A DNA stretch of 64,000 nt. It comes from Lentzea aerocolonigenes. GTDB taxonomy: Bacteria; Actinomycetota; Actinomycetes; Mycobacteriales; Pseudonocardiaceae. The translations under genes were made by a program, and so were the position numbers. The stretch's first letter is position 1. Every line of letters starts with the position of its first letter. The stretch covers positions 53,191-117,190 of the forward strand of contig NZ_JYJG01000029.1 of the NCBI RefSeq assembly GCF_000955955.1. The letters run 5' to 3'. Positions 18,313 to 26,547 of this stretch are shown here, in pieces. The notes below the pieces were generated by a model, which saw nothing but the letters and a program-made list of their open reading frames with translations, was not told the origin of the DNA and ran no database searches.

Positions 18313-19323
18313 CTAGGCCATCAGCCGGTTGTAGATGCACAGGGGCGTGAATCCGTTGTCCGGATGTCGCAACGGGCAGCCTGCGCAGGACGCGTCGGTC
18401 CGGGTGAGCTCGGAGCTGCCGGAGCGTTCGGTCAACATGCCGTCCTGCCAGCGGTAACCACTGAGATCCTCGTCCTCCACCAGCATGCCGCAGGCGAACA
18501 CGGCACCACTGGGGAAGAACTGGAGGTTGCTCAGACCGCGGACCGCGCACTCACCAAGGTCCTCACCAGGAAGGCCGTAGGCATATCCCAGTTCGCAGTC
18601 CACCGCGAAGTCGGCGCGCGGTGAAACGTAGCCGCGCACCACCTCCAGCACCTCATCCCGCCAGACCTGCGGTGAGATGGTCTCGTCCGCTGCGTGCGTT
18701 CTCGCTCGACCGACCAGGGAGAACCAGTGGATGTTCAGGCGGGCGGCGTCCATGGACTCGGCCAGTTCGATCATCGCCTGCACGTCGCCGACCGTCGATC
18801 GCAGGACCGTGTAGTTGATCTCCAGCGGGATGCCGCGCGCTCGGATCTCGGTGACCGTCGCCATCGCGTCGGCGAACGCACCCCGGCCGCGCAGCCGGTC
18901 GAACCGTGTCGGAGTGGAAGCGTCGATGCTCACGGCCACTCGTCCGAGTGAGCTCGCCACCGCGTCATCGGTTAGAGCGGTGCGGAACTGACGGCTGCCG
19001 TTGGTCACCGTCCTCGCGCTCAACCCGGCGCCAGAGATCGTGGTGACGATGCGCGAGAACTCCGGGTGCATCGCTGGCTCGCCACCGAGCAGCGTGATCT
19101 CGCGAGCCCTGCCGGTCGCGGCCCAGCCGACGATGTCCCGGACCATGTCGAGCGACATCCGGGTTTTGCTGTTGAGGAACTCATCAGACAGGAAGCAGTA
19201 CGTGCAGCGCCGGTTGCAAGTCGAGGTGACGTAGACGTCGATGCTGTCCAGCTTGAAGTCGCTGGCGGGCAGACCGCCGGCCACTGATGACCGCAGGTCA
19301 CCACCTGACAACAGTTCGGTCAC
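18313..19323 (-). CDS. radical SAM enzyme with SPASM-like C-terminus
   Basis: The 336-residue protein carries the radical SAM cluster motif CNRRCTYC (Cys 36, 40, 43), a glycine motif LLGGEPAMH, and a C-terminal Cys set (CAVRG, FACGML, CAGCPLRH, LCIY) resembling a SPASM/twitch auxiliary Fe-S region. Such enzymes modify peptides or small molecules by radical chemistry. It is not a viperin-type enzyme, which has a different motif. It lies 37 bp downstream of the SIR2-like gene and 2 bp upstream of the IMPase gene, all in one direction. No small precursor-peptide gene is apparent in the operon, so the substrate is unknown. Confidence 0.85.
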   Translation of the reverse strand: MTELLSGGDLRSSVAGGLPASDFKLDSIDVYVTSTCNRRCTYCFLSDEFLNSKTRMSLDMVRDIVGWAATGRAREITLLGGEPAMHPEFSRIVTTISGAGLSARTVTNGSRQFRTALTDDAVASSLGRVAVSIDASTPTRFDRLRGRGAFADAMATVTEIRARGIPLEINYTVLRSTVGDVQAMIELAESMDAARLNIHWFSLVGRARTHAADETISPQVWRDEVLEVVRGYVSPRADFAVDCELGYAYGLPGEDLGECAVRGLSNLQFFPSGAVFACGMLVEDEDLSGYRWQDGMLTERSGSSELTRTDASCAGCPLRHPDNGFTPLCIYNRLMA

Positions 19324-19362
19324 TCCGGCCTGCTTTCTGACGTCCTCAGTGGACTGCGAATC

Positions 19363-21378
19363 CTACGTGGTTTCTTCGGTTTCGGCGTGGAACCAGCTCG
19401 ACACCGCATTGGCGATGGACGCGGATGCTCCCACAGGATCCTCGCGCAGGGTTAGCTGGGCCTCTCCCCAGTTCGCGAGAACCCGGCCATCGTGTACGAG
19501 TTGCGCCACTCGCGCGTCCGACACGGTGGCTGCCAGTCGTACAGCCACGGTGAAGAACCACTCGAGCAGGTCATTGCCTTTGCTGGGATCTGCCTGGGCT
19601 TGCCGCACGAACCGTTTCAAATCGTCTACGTGGTAAGTGGCGTCACGGTTCAACGACTCGTGCGTCCAGAGGTTGCGGCCGTCGGCGAGAGCGACGAGCC
19701 GGCGCACGTAGACGCTGGACAGAGGCGGGTTGCTGTTCCGGGCGCGCCAGAGGTCCCACATCTTCTGCTCGTCCTGACCACCTAGTGTGACGACTGCGGC
19801 CTCGTCGCTCTTGCCCAGACCGTGGCGGTCGAGCGCGTTTTCCAGCGCAAGCCAGGTGTACAGCGGGCGGAGCACCTTGTGCGCGGGCGAATGTGGGACG
19901 TTCACGCTGTTGTCGTCCCTCGTGTTGATCACCTTGGCTGCGGCCAGGGTGTCGAACACGTAGTTGGTAGGTGCGTAGAACGAGTTGGCGAGCGTCCACA
20001 GTCGAGCTGACCTGTCCGGCTCGCTCATGGATCTCAGCAGCTCGTTCATGCGGAAGACCTCGGGCAGTCTGGGTGCCCCGCACACCGAGAACCAGGCGCT
20101 AACCGCCTCCTTGAACCGTGCGGCGACCCGGCTGGCGTTCGGCTCGAAGATTCCGGTGTCGTCGAGGTGCAGCTCCACCGGGATGCCCATCTTGCTGAAC
20201 AGCACTGCGGCGAGAGCGTGGACGCCGTGGATGAGGTGCGGTGAGCGCAGCCTGTGCGGCCAGAAGATCAGGCTGGGCTCGGTCGACCGGGACACGCCGG
20301 TCTGGCCGAAGCCGTAGTACTTCGTCAGCTCGTTCACCCGGCTGTGAAAGGAGGAAACGCGGAGAGCGGGTGGAGCTTCCCCGTCCGGCGGAGGTGGTTC
20401 AGCGAGGGCATCTGCCAGCTCACCGAACAAACGGTCCCGCTCGATTCCGTAGAACGGCGTGACGTGCAGGGCGTGCTCTCTGAAGAAGTTCTCGAGTTTG
20501 GGGTTGATGTGGTTGTGGTTGGTTTCGTCTTCGTACACGGCCCAAAGAACCTCGAGCGAGGTCTCCGGGTCTTCCGCCGTGAATTCGTTCAGTTCGGACT
20601 GGAAGGTGCGTCTGATCACGTCGTCCCAGCCGCTGTAGCCCACAACCAACAGGACCTTGCCCTGGAGATGACGTCCGAGCCATCGCTCCAGGAGCATGCG
20701 AGGCTTGCCGATCTCGACTGGCGAGTGCAGGGTGCCGCCACGCGCGTCGCCGTGCAGGTGCAGGACCATTCGCTCGTCGGAGTTCAGTCGGAATCCGGTG
20801 GGTGTGGCGTTGTGCGACACGGCGTAGGTTTGCACCGTGAGTCCTTGTGCCCGCATGGCGGTCTGCAGAAGGATGTCGAAGTTCGTGGTGAGGAGGTATC
20901 GGCAGATCCTGGCGCGGTGATCGCTGATGATCCTCGACAGCGCCTTGAGCCCGCTGGGTACGCGCCACCTGGCCACGTCGAACTCGATGCGCTCGAACTC
21001 CGAGTCGGTGAGCGGTCGATGCGCCAAGCCTGGAGGTAGTTCGCCCTCGTACGGCTGGAAAATCGCACGTTGAACGAAGGCTCGTACACCACTCGTTCCC
21101 CGAACGCGTTTGACCAGTTCCAGGGACTGCGCGTAGCGGTTTATCCGCCCGGTCTGTTCCGAGGTCGCCCGTGGCGACACCGCACCTGGTTGTTCTGACG
21201 GTGTCGCGACCGATTCGTCAGCCCATTGCTCGGCTTGCACCGTCAGCTCCGCCACGCCTGGAACCAGGGGAACTGTGGCGCCCGCGCCGAGCAAAACGCA
21301 CAGTTGGCGCCTTTCGGTGTCGGAGGTCAGCAGGGCTTTGAGCCGTTTGACCAGCAGACCGGTCTGGTCCGACGACAA
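19363..21378 (-). CDS. SIR2-like NAD-binding domain protein with synthetase-like C-terminal half
   Basis: The 671-residue protein starts at TTG 21378 behind GGGAGG. The N-terminal half is a SIR2-like domain: LCVLLGAGATVPLVPG (NAD-binding glycine motif, residues 26-41), YLLTTNFDILL (near 160), VLHLHGDARGG and VLLVVGYSGWDDVI. SIR2 domains in defence systems typically consume NAD+ when triggered. The C-terminal half has PHLIHGVHALAAVLFSKMG followed by VELHLDD, which recalls the HIGH-type nucleotide fold of class I aminoacyl-tRNA synthetases; I regard that as a resemblance only. As first gene of the operon with radical SAM and IMPase enzymes, it is a plausible effector or sensor. Confidence 0.8.
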   Translation of the reverse strand: MSSDQTGLLVKRLKALLTSDTERRQLCVLLGAGATVPLVPGVAELTVQAEQWADESVATPSEQPGAVSPRATSEQTGRINRYAQSLELVKRVRGTSGVRAFVQRAIFQPYEGELPPGLAHRPLTDSEFERIEFDVARWRVPSGLKALSRIISDHRARICRYLLTTNFDILLQTAMRAQGLTVQTYAVSHNATPTGFRLNSDERMVLHLHGDARGGTLHSPVEIGKPRMLLERWLGRHLQGKVLLVVGYSGWDDVIRRTFQSELNEFTAEDPETSLEVLWAVYEDETNHNHINPKLENFFREHALHVTPFYGIERDRLFGELADALAEPPPPDGEAPPALRVSSFHSRVNELTKYYGFGQTGVSRSTEPSLIFWPHRLRSPHLIHGVHALAAVLFSKMGIPVELHLDDTGIFEPNASRVAARFKEAVSAWFSVCGAPRLPEVFRMNELLRSMSEPDRSARLWTLANSFYAPTNYVFDTLAAAKVINTRDDNSVNVPHSPAHKVLRPLYTWLALENALDRHGLGKSDEAAVVTLGGQDEQKMWDLWRARNSNPPLSSVYVRRLVALADGRNLWTHESLNRDATYHVDDLKRFVRQAQADPSKGNDLLEWFFTVAVRLAATVSDARVAQLVHDGRVLANWGEAQLTLREDPVGASASIANAVSSWFHAETEETT

Positions 21379-21587
21379 GGTTTCCTCCCTGAGAGGACGA
21401 GCTGAGCATCGCAGCCGACTCGTTGCTCCGGATCTGCTGCTGGTTTGGTGTATCGCCGCGGAGCGCCGAAGTGTGACACGACTCCAGTGCGAATATCCGG
21501 TCCACCTGGTGTGGAATCGGAATTCACGCGGATGGAGGACGTGTCGACATGCATCTAAAATGATCGGCTGTCCTCAGGAACGCCGTG

Positions 21588-22111
21588 GTGGCCCGCAACG
21601 TGAGCCTCCTCCGGGAGCAGTAGAGCCTGTCCTCGGCCGAGTTCGCGTGGCGAGCAGACTGGCCAAACAGGCGTTGTCCAACCAACCTGGAGAACGGTGC
21701 CGGCAACCCCCGGTGGACACGTTGTTCGCCATTGCTGCCGTGCTGGGAGTGCCGCTTACACGGCTGGTGGCGGAGCGTGAGCAGGTCCTGATCGTGTAAC
21801 GCGCTGACGACGTGATGTGGCAGCAGCAAGGGGATACGAGTCGCGGTCACTCGATCACGTGTACGGCTCAGGTGTCATCGAGAACTACCTCGTGCACATC
21901 GGGTAGAGCGCTGGGAGCGCGGGTTCGGGTGGGGCCCGCCGACAAGCCGGTGGAGCTGGTGGCCGGTGACTTCGTGCGGTATCCGGGGGATCAGCCACAC
22001 GTGTACGAGTCGCTGGACGGCGAGAGCCTGGTGCACATCGTGGTCAGCGTGCCTCGGGTGCAGCCGGGGACCGGCGGGGCACCCGTCGCGCACACCCACG
22101 GTGAAAGCTGA
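21588..22111 (+). pseudogene. XRE-family HTH/cupin regulator, multiply frameshifted
   Basis: Pieces in different frames reconstruct a helix-turn-helix regulator: MARNVSLLREQ at 21588, SLSSAEFAWRA, KQALSN, then VDTLFAIAAVLGVPLTRLVA, ending at a stop at 21797-21799. Further on come GSGVIENYLVHIG and the cupin part RVRVGPADKPVELVAGDFVR plus YPGDQPHVYESLDGE up to 22111. At least three frame changes are needed. It sits upstream of, and divergent to, the SIR2 operon; it may once have regulated a different neighbour. Confidence 0.65.
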
Positions 22112-22194
22112 GCTCACGCTGCGGGGGCGGTGGCCGCCGAGTGCTGTGACAGCTCGTGCCGCCTCGTACGCCACGCGCGCAGCGCCAGGGCGAA

Positions 22195-22562
22195 GCAGGC
22201 CGCGTCGAAGCGGTGGTCCGACCGTGAAGAAGCTCATCGACGCGGCTGGGCTGGACGTGCCGAGGTTCGTTCGCCTCAACGCCTAGGGACCGGACTTCGA
22301 CGCGGTGACGGCGGCCAGGGAGATCACTGCCGTCACCTCCTTCCGGTCTTCGTCAAAGAGGTCGCCGGGACGTGCAGCGAGCGGTCGGCCAGGCTCGGCT
22401 CGCTCGCCGAGCTCACACGGTGGCTGGAGATCACACTGGACGTCGAGGACTTCGAGGTCGACGAGTTCCTCACCGGCGAGCTGCTGCACGTCGACTGCGT
22501 CGTCCAGGACGGTCGAGTCGTGCACGCACAGACCACTCGGACTCGATTCCGAACGCCGAGAC
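22195..22562 (+). pseudogene. ATP-grasp-like protein fragment, frameshifted
   Basis: TVKKLIDAAGLDVPRFVRLN stops at 22284; the text then continues in two other frames as FDAVTAAREITAVTS and LPVFVKEVAGTCSERS, followed by EITLDVEDFEVDEFLTGELL and HVDCVVQDGRVV. The final EFLTGELLHVD stretch matches the acidic metal-binding region of ATP-grasp enzymes. The N- and C-terminal parts are missing. It follows the decayed XRE-cupin gene, so the two probably came as a pair. Confidence 0.5.
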
Positions 22563-22635
22563 GGTGACCGAGAAACAGCTGGGCTCGCTCACCCTGCCGG
22601 CGGAGTCCGAGCTCGGGCGCCGGATGCTGCGCTAC

Positions 22636-22653
22636 ATCCTGTCGTCCCGACGG
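22636..22653 (+). repeat. 18-bp direct repeat, copy 2 (tRNA-Pro 3'-end sequence)
   Basis: Identical to 10573-10590 in the same orientation. Here it is not preceded by a T-arm, so it is only the last 16 nt of the tRNA-Pro 3' end plus two G. A match this long is not expected by chance in 64 kb. Confidence 0.75.
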
Positions 22654-22837
22654 CCAATGACCAGCGGGTTTGCCTTTCGAGGTAGACCCGCTGTTGTCGT
22701 TTCTGCCCGATTGTGGTGGCGCTACGCCGCCTCGGCTTCCTTCAGCGCTGTCTTGATCGCTTTGACTGCATCGAGTGCCGCATGGCGGAGTAAGCAGCGC
22801 AGGACGGGAGCATGGGCCGGGTGCGACCACATCGCGA

Positions 22838-22880
22838 CCACAAGTGGCGTCATCGCTGGTCTGACTGATGCCACTTGTGG
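22838..22880. repeat. 11-bp inverted repeat with 21-nt spacer
   Basis: CCACAAGTGGC at 22838-22848 is mirrored by GCCACTTGTGG at 22870-22880. No T-tract follows on either side, so it is more likely an operator or a recombination end than a terminator. Confidence 0.4.
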
Positions 22881-22916
22881 CTATGACAACCGATCGTGCT
22901 CGCCGAATTGTTCGCT

Positions 22917-23425
22917 GAGTAGAAGCACGCATCTTTGGATGAAAGGCGTGCGCGTCTACCACCTGTCATGATTCGCTCGCTGTGAGTGAGGGGTGGGAGG
23001 GCATGTACGGGAACCCGGACGAGCTGGATCGGATCGCGGGCGAGATCGAGAAACGCGCCGATGGTGTGCGGGATCGCGCCAAGAAGCTCGACGACGACGC
23101 GCGGAAGATGGAGTGGCATTCGGTCGCGGCCGAGCGATGCCGGGAAACAGTCGGCGGGGACAAGCGGCAGCTGGAGAAAGCCGCGGACGGCTTGACCGAG
23201 GCTGCCGCGCTGCTCCGTCGGCACGCGCGGGAAGTACGCGAGTTGATCGCGATGATCAAGAAGGTCTCCGAGGCCGTAGTTGGCTGGTTCACCAGCGCGA
23301 TCGACAGGTTCGAGCGTGCGCTCGATGCCTTCAACCAAGCAGCCAGTGACTTCGCGAACGGTGTCGCCGATGTGCTGGGTTTCGGTGGTGGTCAGCCGCC
23401 GTCGCCTCCGCAGCCGCCGTGGACC
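22917..23425 (+). repeat. ESX-array repeat, copy 2
   Basis: Paralogous to 12336-12840 over promoter and WXG100-like gene. Identity ends after the PPSPPQPPWT codons, where the copy joins the tail of a hydrolase gene. Confidence 0.8.
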
Positions 23426-23473
23426 ATCGGTTCGGCGATTTATGGACGGCACCGGTGCATTCACCGGGGGTAG
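23003..23473 (+). CDS. WXG100-like type VII secretion target, paralogue with altered C-terminus
   Basis: The 156-residue protein is nearly identical to the first 140 residues of the product at 12421-12939, including the MEWHS turn and the proline-rich tail. The C-terminus then changes to IGSAIYGRHRCIHRG because the gene is joined to DNA from the 3' end of a hydrolase gene. The EspG-like gene and most of the hydrolase are missing downstream, so this unit has suffered an internal deletion. ATG 23003 is preferred; GTG 22982 is in frame upstream. It may still be expressed because its promoter region is conserved with copy 1. Confidence 0.55.
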   Translation: MYGNPDELDRIAGEIEKRADGVRDRAKKLDDDARKMEWHSVAAERCRETVGGDKRQLEKAADGLTEAAALLRRHAREVRELIAMIKKVSEAVVGWFTSAIDRFERALDAFNQAASDFANGVADVLGFGGGQPPSPPQPPWTIGSAIYGRHRCIHRG

Positions 23474-23525
23474 CCACGAGTCGGAGTTGCGGCGTTACAG
23501 AGTGGCGAGGGAGGGCGTGAAGTGA
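23472..23525 (+). pseudogene. alpha/beta-hydrolase C-terminal remnant (18 codons)
   Basis: The frame reads SHESELRRYRVAREGVK and stops at 23523-23525, matching the end of the hydrolase at 13730-15172 (TYQVTRQGVK) and keeping the same GTGA overlap with the lipoprotein start. It shows that a full hydrolase gene once stood between the WXG-like and lipoprotein genes. Confidence 0.6.
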
Positions 23526-23965
23526 GGGCGGTCGTGAGGTCGGCTCTGGTCGTACTCCTGGTAGGGCTGCTTGGCGGGTGTAACAGCGTCGTGCAGTACT
23601 ACGAGGATGTCGACGACCTCGGTAAGAAGATCGTGGCCGACTGGAAGGAGCTGCCCGAAGTCACCGACGCCAGCTACCGCTACCAGCACGGCATCGACTC
23701 GGGGCAGCAGATGGACTTCGAGGTCGTCATTCGCGCGGAGTCGGTCTCGAACGAGATCATCGACAAGCTGAAGGACATCGGCAGCCGCGACTACTGGCAG
23801 AGCACGGCATACGACCGAGGCAGCATGCCGTTGCGATTCGCTGCTTACTCCTCCGACAACCCTCCCCCGACTCAATCAGGGCCCGATACCGCGATCCACC
23901 GTGCCGGCCTCGGTATATCGAAGGAAGTCGGGCTGGAAAAGTACGGGCCGAGGCCGACGAAGTGA
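23522..23965 (+). CDS. ESX-array lipoprotein, copy 2
   Basis: The 147-residue protein starts at GTG 23522, again overlapping a TGA stop. The signal ends in lipobox LLGGC; the mature part begins NSVVQYYEDVDDLGKK and contains IVADWKELPEV, HGIDSGQQMDFEV and the closing EKYGPRPTK. It is about half identical to copy 1 and closer to copy 3. The gene is intact although its former operon partners are deleted. Likely a surface lipoprotein; function unknown. Confidence 0.7.
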   Translation: MRAVVRSALVVLLVGLLGGCNSVVQYYEDVDDLGKKIVADWKELPEVTDASYRYQHGIDSGQQMDFEVVIRAESVSNEIIDKLKDIGSRDYWQSTAYDRGSMPLRFAAYSSDNPPPTQSGPDTAIHRAGLGISKEVGLEKYGPRPTK

Positions 23966-23975
23966 TGGGACGACG

Positions 23976-24668
23976 ATGACGCCGGACGAATGGCTGGCCG
24001 ATTTCGAGGCCAAGGCCGCGGAACTGCAGCGCCACGCGGTCGCGTTCCGTCGCAATCTGGAGGAGGCAGGACAGCTCGACACCGATGTGTCGGTGCCTGC
24101 GTTCCGTACTCCTGAACCGCGGAAGCCTATGCCGAGGCCCGCCCCAGTACCACCTCGAACCGCACGAGGGTCACTTCGATCACGGGAAGCGGGAGGGAGT
24201 GGACTGAGCGCGGCAAGGCGTGTGGCCGGTGTGGTGGGCCTGGTTGTGCTGCTGGTCGGGCTGCTGTCCGGGTGCAATCTCTTCGTGCAGTACTACGAGG
24301 ACGTGGACGAGCTCTGCAAGAAGATCGTGGCGGACTGGAAAGCACAGGCAGAGGTAGTCGACGCGAGTTACGTCTACGTGCACGGCATCGACTCGGGGCA
24401 GCAGATTGATTTCGATGCCATCGTCCGTGCGGAGTCGGACACGGCCGAGGTCCTTGTAAGGCTGGAGGACATCGCGAACCGCGACTACTGGTTGAGCATG
24501 GCGTACGACCGGGAGGACCGCAAGTCGTTTCAGTACGTCGTCTACTCCTCGGACAACCCGCCGGTAAAGGGTGAAGTGGCAGTGTCCAAGTCGATCGGTC
24601 AGGGCGATATTGGCGTGTCGCCGAAAGTCGGTTTGGAGAAGTACGGGCCGAGACCGACGACGAAGTGA
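23976..24668 (+). CDS. chimeric ORF: YbaB/EbfC-like N-terminus fused to ESX-array lipoprotein copy 3
   Basis: From ATG 23976 the frame encodes 230 residues. Residues 1-40 (MTPDEWLADFEAKAAELQRH, then AVAFRRNLEEAGQ) match ESX-linked YbaB/EbfC-family proteins. From about residue 77 (CTG at 24204) the product is a lipoprotein paralogue with lipobox LLSGC, QYYEDVDELCKKIVADWK and EKYGPRPTTK. Between them, in another frame, lies a hydrolase tail (HFDHGKREGVD, stop at 24205-24207). So two deletions have joined three genes. The lipoprotein may be translated alone from CTG 24204 or GTG 24222; if made as a fusion its lipobox would be internal. Confidence 0.55.
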   Translation: MTPDEWLADFEAKAAELQRHAVAFRRNLEEAGQLDTDVSVPAFRTPEPRKPMPRPAPVPPRTARGSLRSREAGGSGLSAARRVAGVVGLVVLLVGLLSGCNLFVQYYEDVDELCKKIVADWKAQAEVVDASYVYVHGIDSGQQIDFDAIVRAESDTAEVLVRLEDIANRDYWLSMAYDREDRKSFQYVVYSSDNPPVKGEVAVSKSIGQGDIGVSPKVGLEKYGPRPTTK

Positions 24669-24748
24669 GCGAACGACGACTCCGGGCGACCACCCTTGCG
24701 GAACTCACCCGTGGAGCCACGATCTCCCTTGCGTCGTAAAGGTTCTGG

Positions 24749-26407
24749 TCACCACCGCCGGAAGGTGGTGAAGAGGTCGCGGACCGCGGCGTCGCGCGTG
24801 CCGAGCGGCTTGAGGTGGAACTGGTGCTCGATGGTGGCCATGATCGACGTCGTGTCGTGCGGTGTGTGGTCGACGGAGAACCGTTGTGGCAACAGGGGAG
24901 AGATCACCAGTGCGGGGATGCGGGTGCCCGGGCCCCACTTGTCGCTGACGCCGCGGCGTGACGGTGGTGCGACGTGGTCCCACTGGCCGCCGAACTCGTC
25001 GTAGGTGACCACGACCATGGTGTGGGCGGCGTCCGGGCCTTCCTCGATTGCCTTGAGCAGGTCGACGAGGTGGCGGCTGCCGGTGTCCTCGCTCGCGTAG
25101 CCGGGGTGTTCGTTCTCCTCGCCGACCGGCTTGATGAGGCTCACCGGCTTGAGGTGACCGGATTTGGCCGCGGAGATGAACTCGACCTCGTCGCGCAGAT
25201 GCGCGGCGCGTGCGGCTGTGCCGGGGGCGTAGTTCGCGAAGTAGTTGAACGGCTGGTGGTGGTACTGGAACGTCGCATCAGGACAGTTCGGGTACACCGC
25301 GCCGGTCGCGGTGCGCGGGCTCGTGCAGGTGCCCGGTGTGGTGCCGTTCGTCCAGCCGGGGCCGCCGACGTTGCCGTTCGCGTTGTCCCAGCCGCCGGAG
25401 TACCAGGCCCAGTCGACCTTCGCCGCGGACAGGCGGTCGCCGATGGTCGGCGTCGTCTGCGGCGGCAGCTGCCGCGTCACCGCGGTGCCCGGTGCGAACG
25501 GCTGGTACGGGGGCTGGACCGTGTTGACGGCGAAGTCACCGCACGTCGTGCCCTTGGGCGGCGCTGCCACTCCGGCCGGGACGACGCATGTGCCATCCGG
25601 GTTCGCTGCCTGGGTGAGGGCGCGGTCCGCGGTGCCGGGTGCGGCGGGGTGCAGCGGTGAGGAGCCGGGGTAGCCATCCGGTCCGACGACCGAGTGCAGG
25701 TCGTTGGCCGAACCGTCGCGCACGGCGCCTGGCCACGTCGGCGTGTTGGGCGTGATCAACCACTGGTGGTTGAGGAACGAGCCGCCGAACGCGGCCTGGA
25801 AGAAGCGGTCGGCGATCGCGTAGTTCGGGGCGTGCTTGCCGTGCAGGTACTCGTAGATCGGCAGGCCGCGCGTGTCATAGGTGCCCATGGTCAGGCCGAC
25901 CGCGTCGCTGCCCGCCACGTAACGGTCCATCCTGCCGCCGTCGATCTGGTACTGCTCGTGGTAGTACCGGTGCACCAGGTCCCGGGTGCAGCCGCCGGGC
26001 AGGCCCTGGCCCTTGGGCACACCGTTGGGCAGGAACTGGCCGGGCGCGGGACATGTCTTGTCGGCGGGCGCGATGTAGTCGTCGATCCGGAACGGCTTGT
26101 TGGCGAACGCCGAGCTGATCGTTCCCCCGGTGCAGGTCGCGGGCAGCGGCGGCGAGGTGAGGTTGACGTCGTTCTGCGGCAGGCAGGGCAGTGCCGTGCC
26201 GTCCGGCGCGACCTGCTGCCGCGGGTGTGCGCCGCGCAGGCCGTCGACTCGTTCCCATCCGCCGAACAGGTTGTCGAAGCTGTGGTTCTCCTCGTAGATC
26301 ACCACGATGTGGTCGATCCGATGGCCGCGATCCTCGGCATTGGCGGCGAGTGTGCCTGCGAGCAACACGGGCACCGCCATCCCCAGCACAACCAGTCGCG
26401 AGACCAT
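24749..26407 (-). CDS. secreted phospholipase C / acid phosphatase family phosphoesterase
   Basis: The 552-residue protein has a Sec signal (LVVLGMAVPVLLAGTLAANA). The alkaline-phosphatase-like PF04185 fold is shown by VVIYEENHSFDNLFG near the mature N-terminus, LITPNTP in the middle, EENEHPGYAS, and the metal-binding block TYDEFGGQWDHVAPP near the C-terminus. Members hydrolyse phospholipids or organic phosphate outside the cell. The gene stands alone, convergent with the ESX-array lipoprotein, and is a typical chromosomal gene of actinomycetes. The exact substrate (phosphatidylcholine or a phosphate monoester) cannot be read from sequence. Confidence 0.85.
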   Translation of the reverse strand: MVSRLVVLGMAVPVLLAGTLAANAEDRGHRIDHIVVIYEENHSFDNLFGGWERVDGLRGAHPRQQVAPDGTALPCLPQNDVNLTSPPLPATCTGGTISSAFANKPFRIDDYIAPADKTCPAPGQFLPNGVPKGQGLPGGCTRDLVHRYYHEQYQIDGGRMDRYVAGSDAVGLTMGTYDTRGLPIYEYLHGKHAPNYAIADRFFQAAFGGSFLNHQWLITPNTPTWPGAVRDGSANDLHSVVGPDGYPGSSPLHPAAPGTADRALTQAANPDGTCVVPAGVAAPPKGTTCGDFAVNTVQPPYQPFAPGTAVTRQLPPQTTPTIGDRLSAAKVDWAWYSGGWDNANGNVGGPGWTNGTTPGTCTSPRTATGAVYPNCPDATFQYHHQPFNYFANYAPGTAARAAHLRDEVEFISAAKSGHLKPVSLIKPVGEENEHPGYASEDTGSRHLVDLLKAIEEGPDAAHTMVVVTYDEFGGQWDHVAPPSRRGVSDKWGPGTRIPALVISPLLPQRFSVDHTPHDTTSIMATIEHQFHLKPLGTRDAAVRDLFTTFRRW

Positions 26408-26547
26408 GCCGCACCTCCTACGCCGTCAACCGTTGTGCAGCTTCACCCACCTCCCGGCAGCGGGCAACCCGACCTGTCCGAAATGAGAAGCCCGCGCGCC
26501 CGGCGGCTGCTCTGGCTGGTCCGCGGTGGACCAGCCAGAGCGTGTGA

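Larger units (their letters stand above)
22563..22916. other. decayed inter-element region
   Basis: No intact gene is seen. It contains the 18-bp repeat copy 2 at 22636-22653 and an 11-bp inverted repeat at 22838-22880. A short minus-strand open stretch (about 22795-22720, LLRHAALDAVKAIKTALKEA) could be a gene remnant that I cannot identify. Confidence 0.4.

Noticed and set aside
22720..22795. Possible minus-strand C-terminal fragment LLRHAALDAVKAIKTALKEA
   Set aside because: Too short and unidentifiable to call as a gene remnant.
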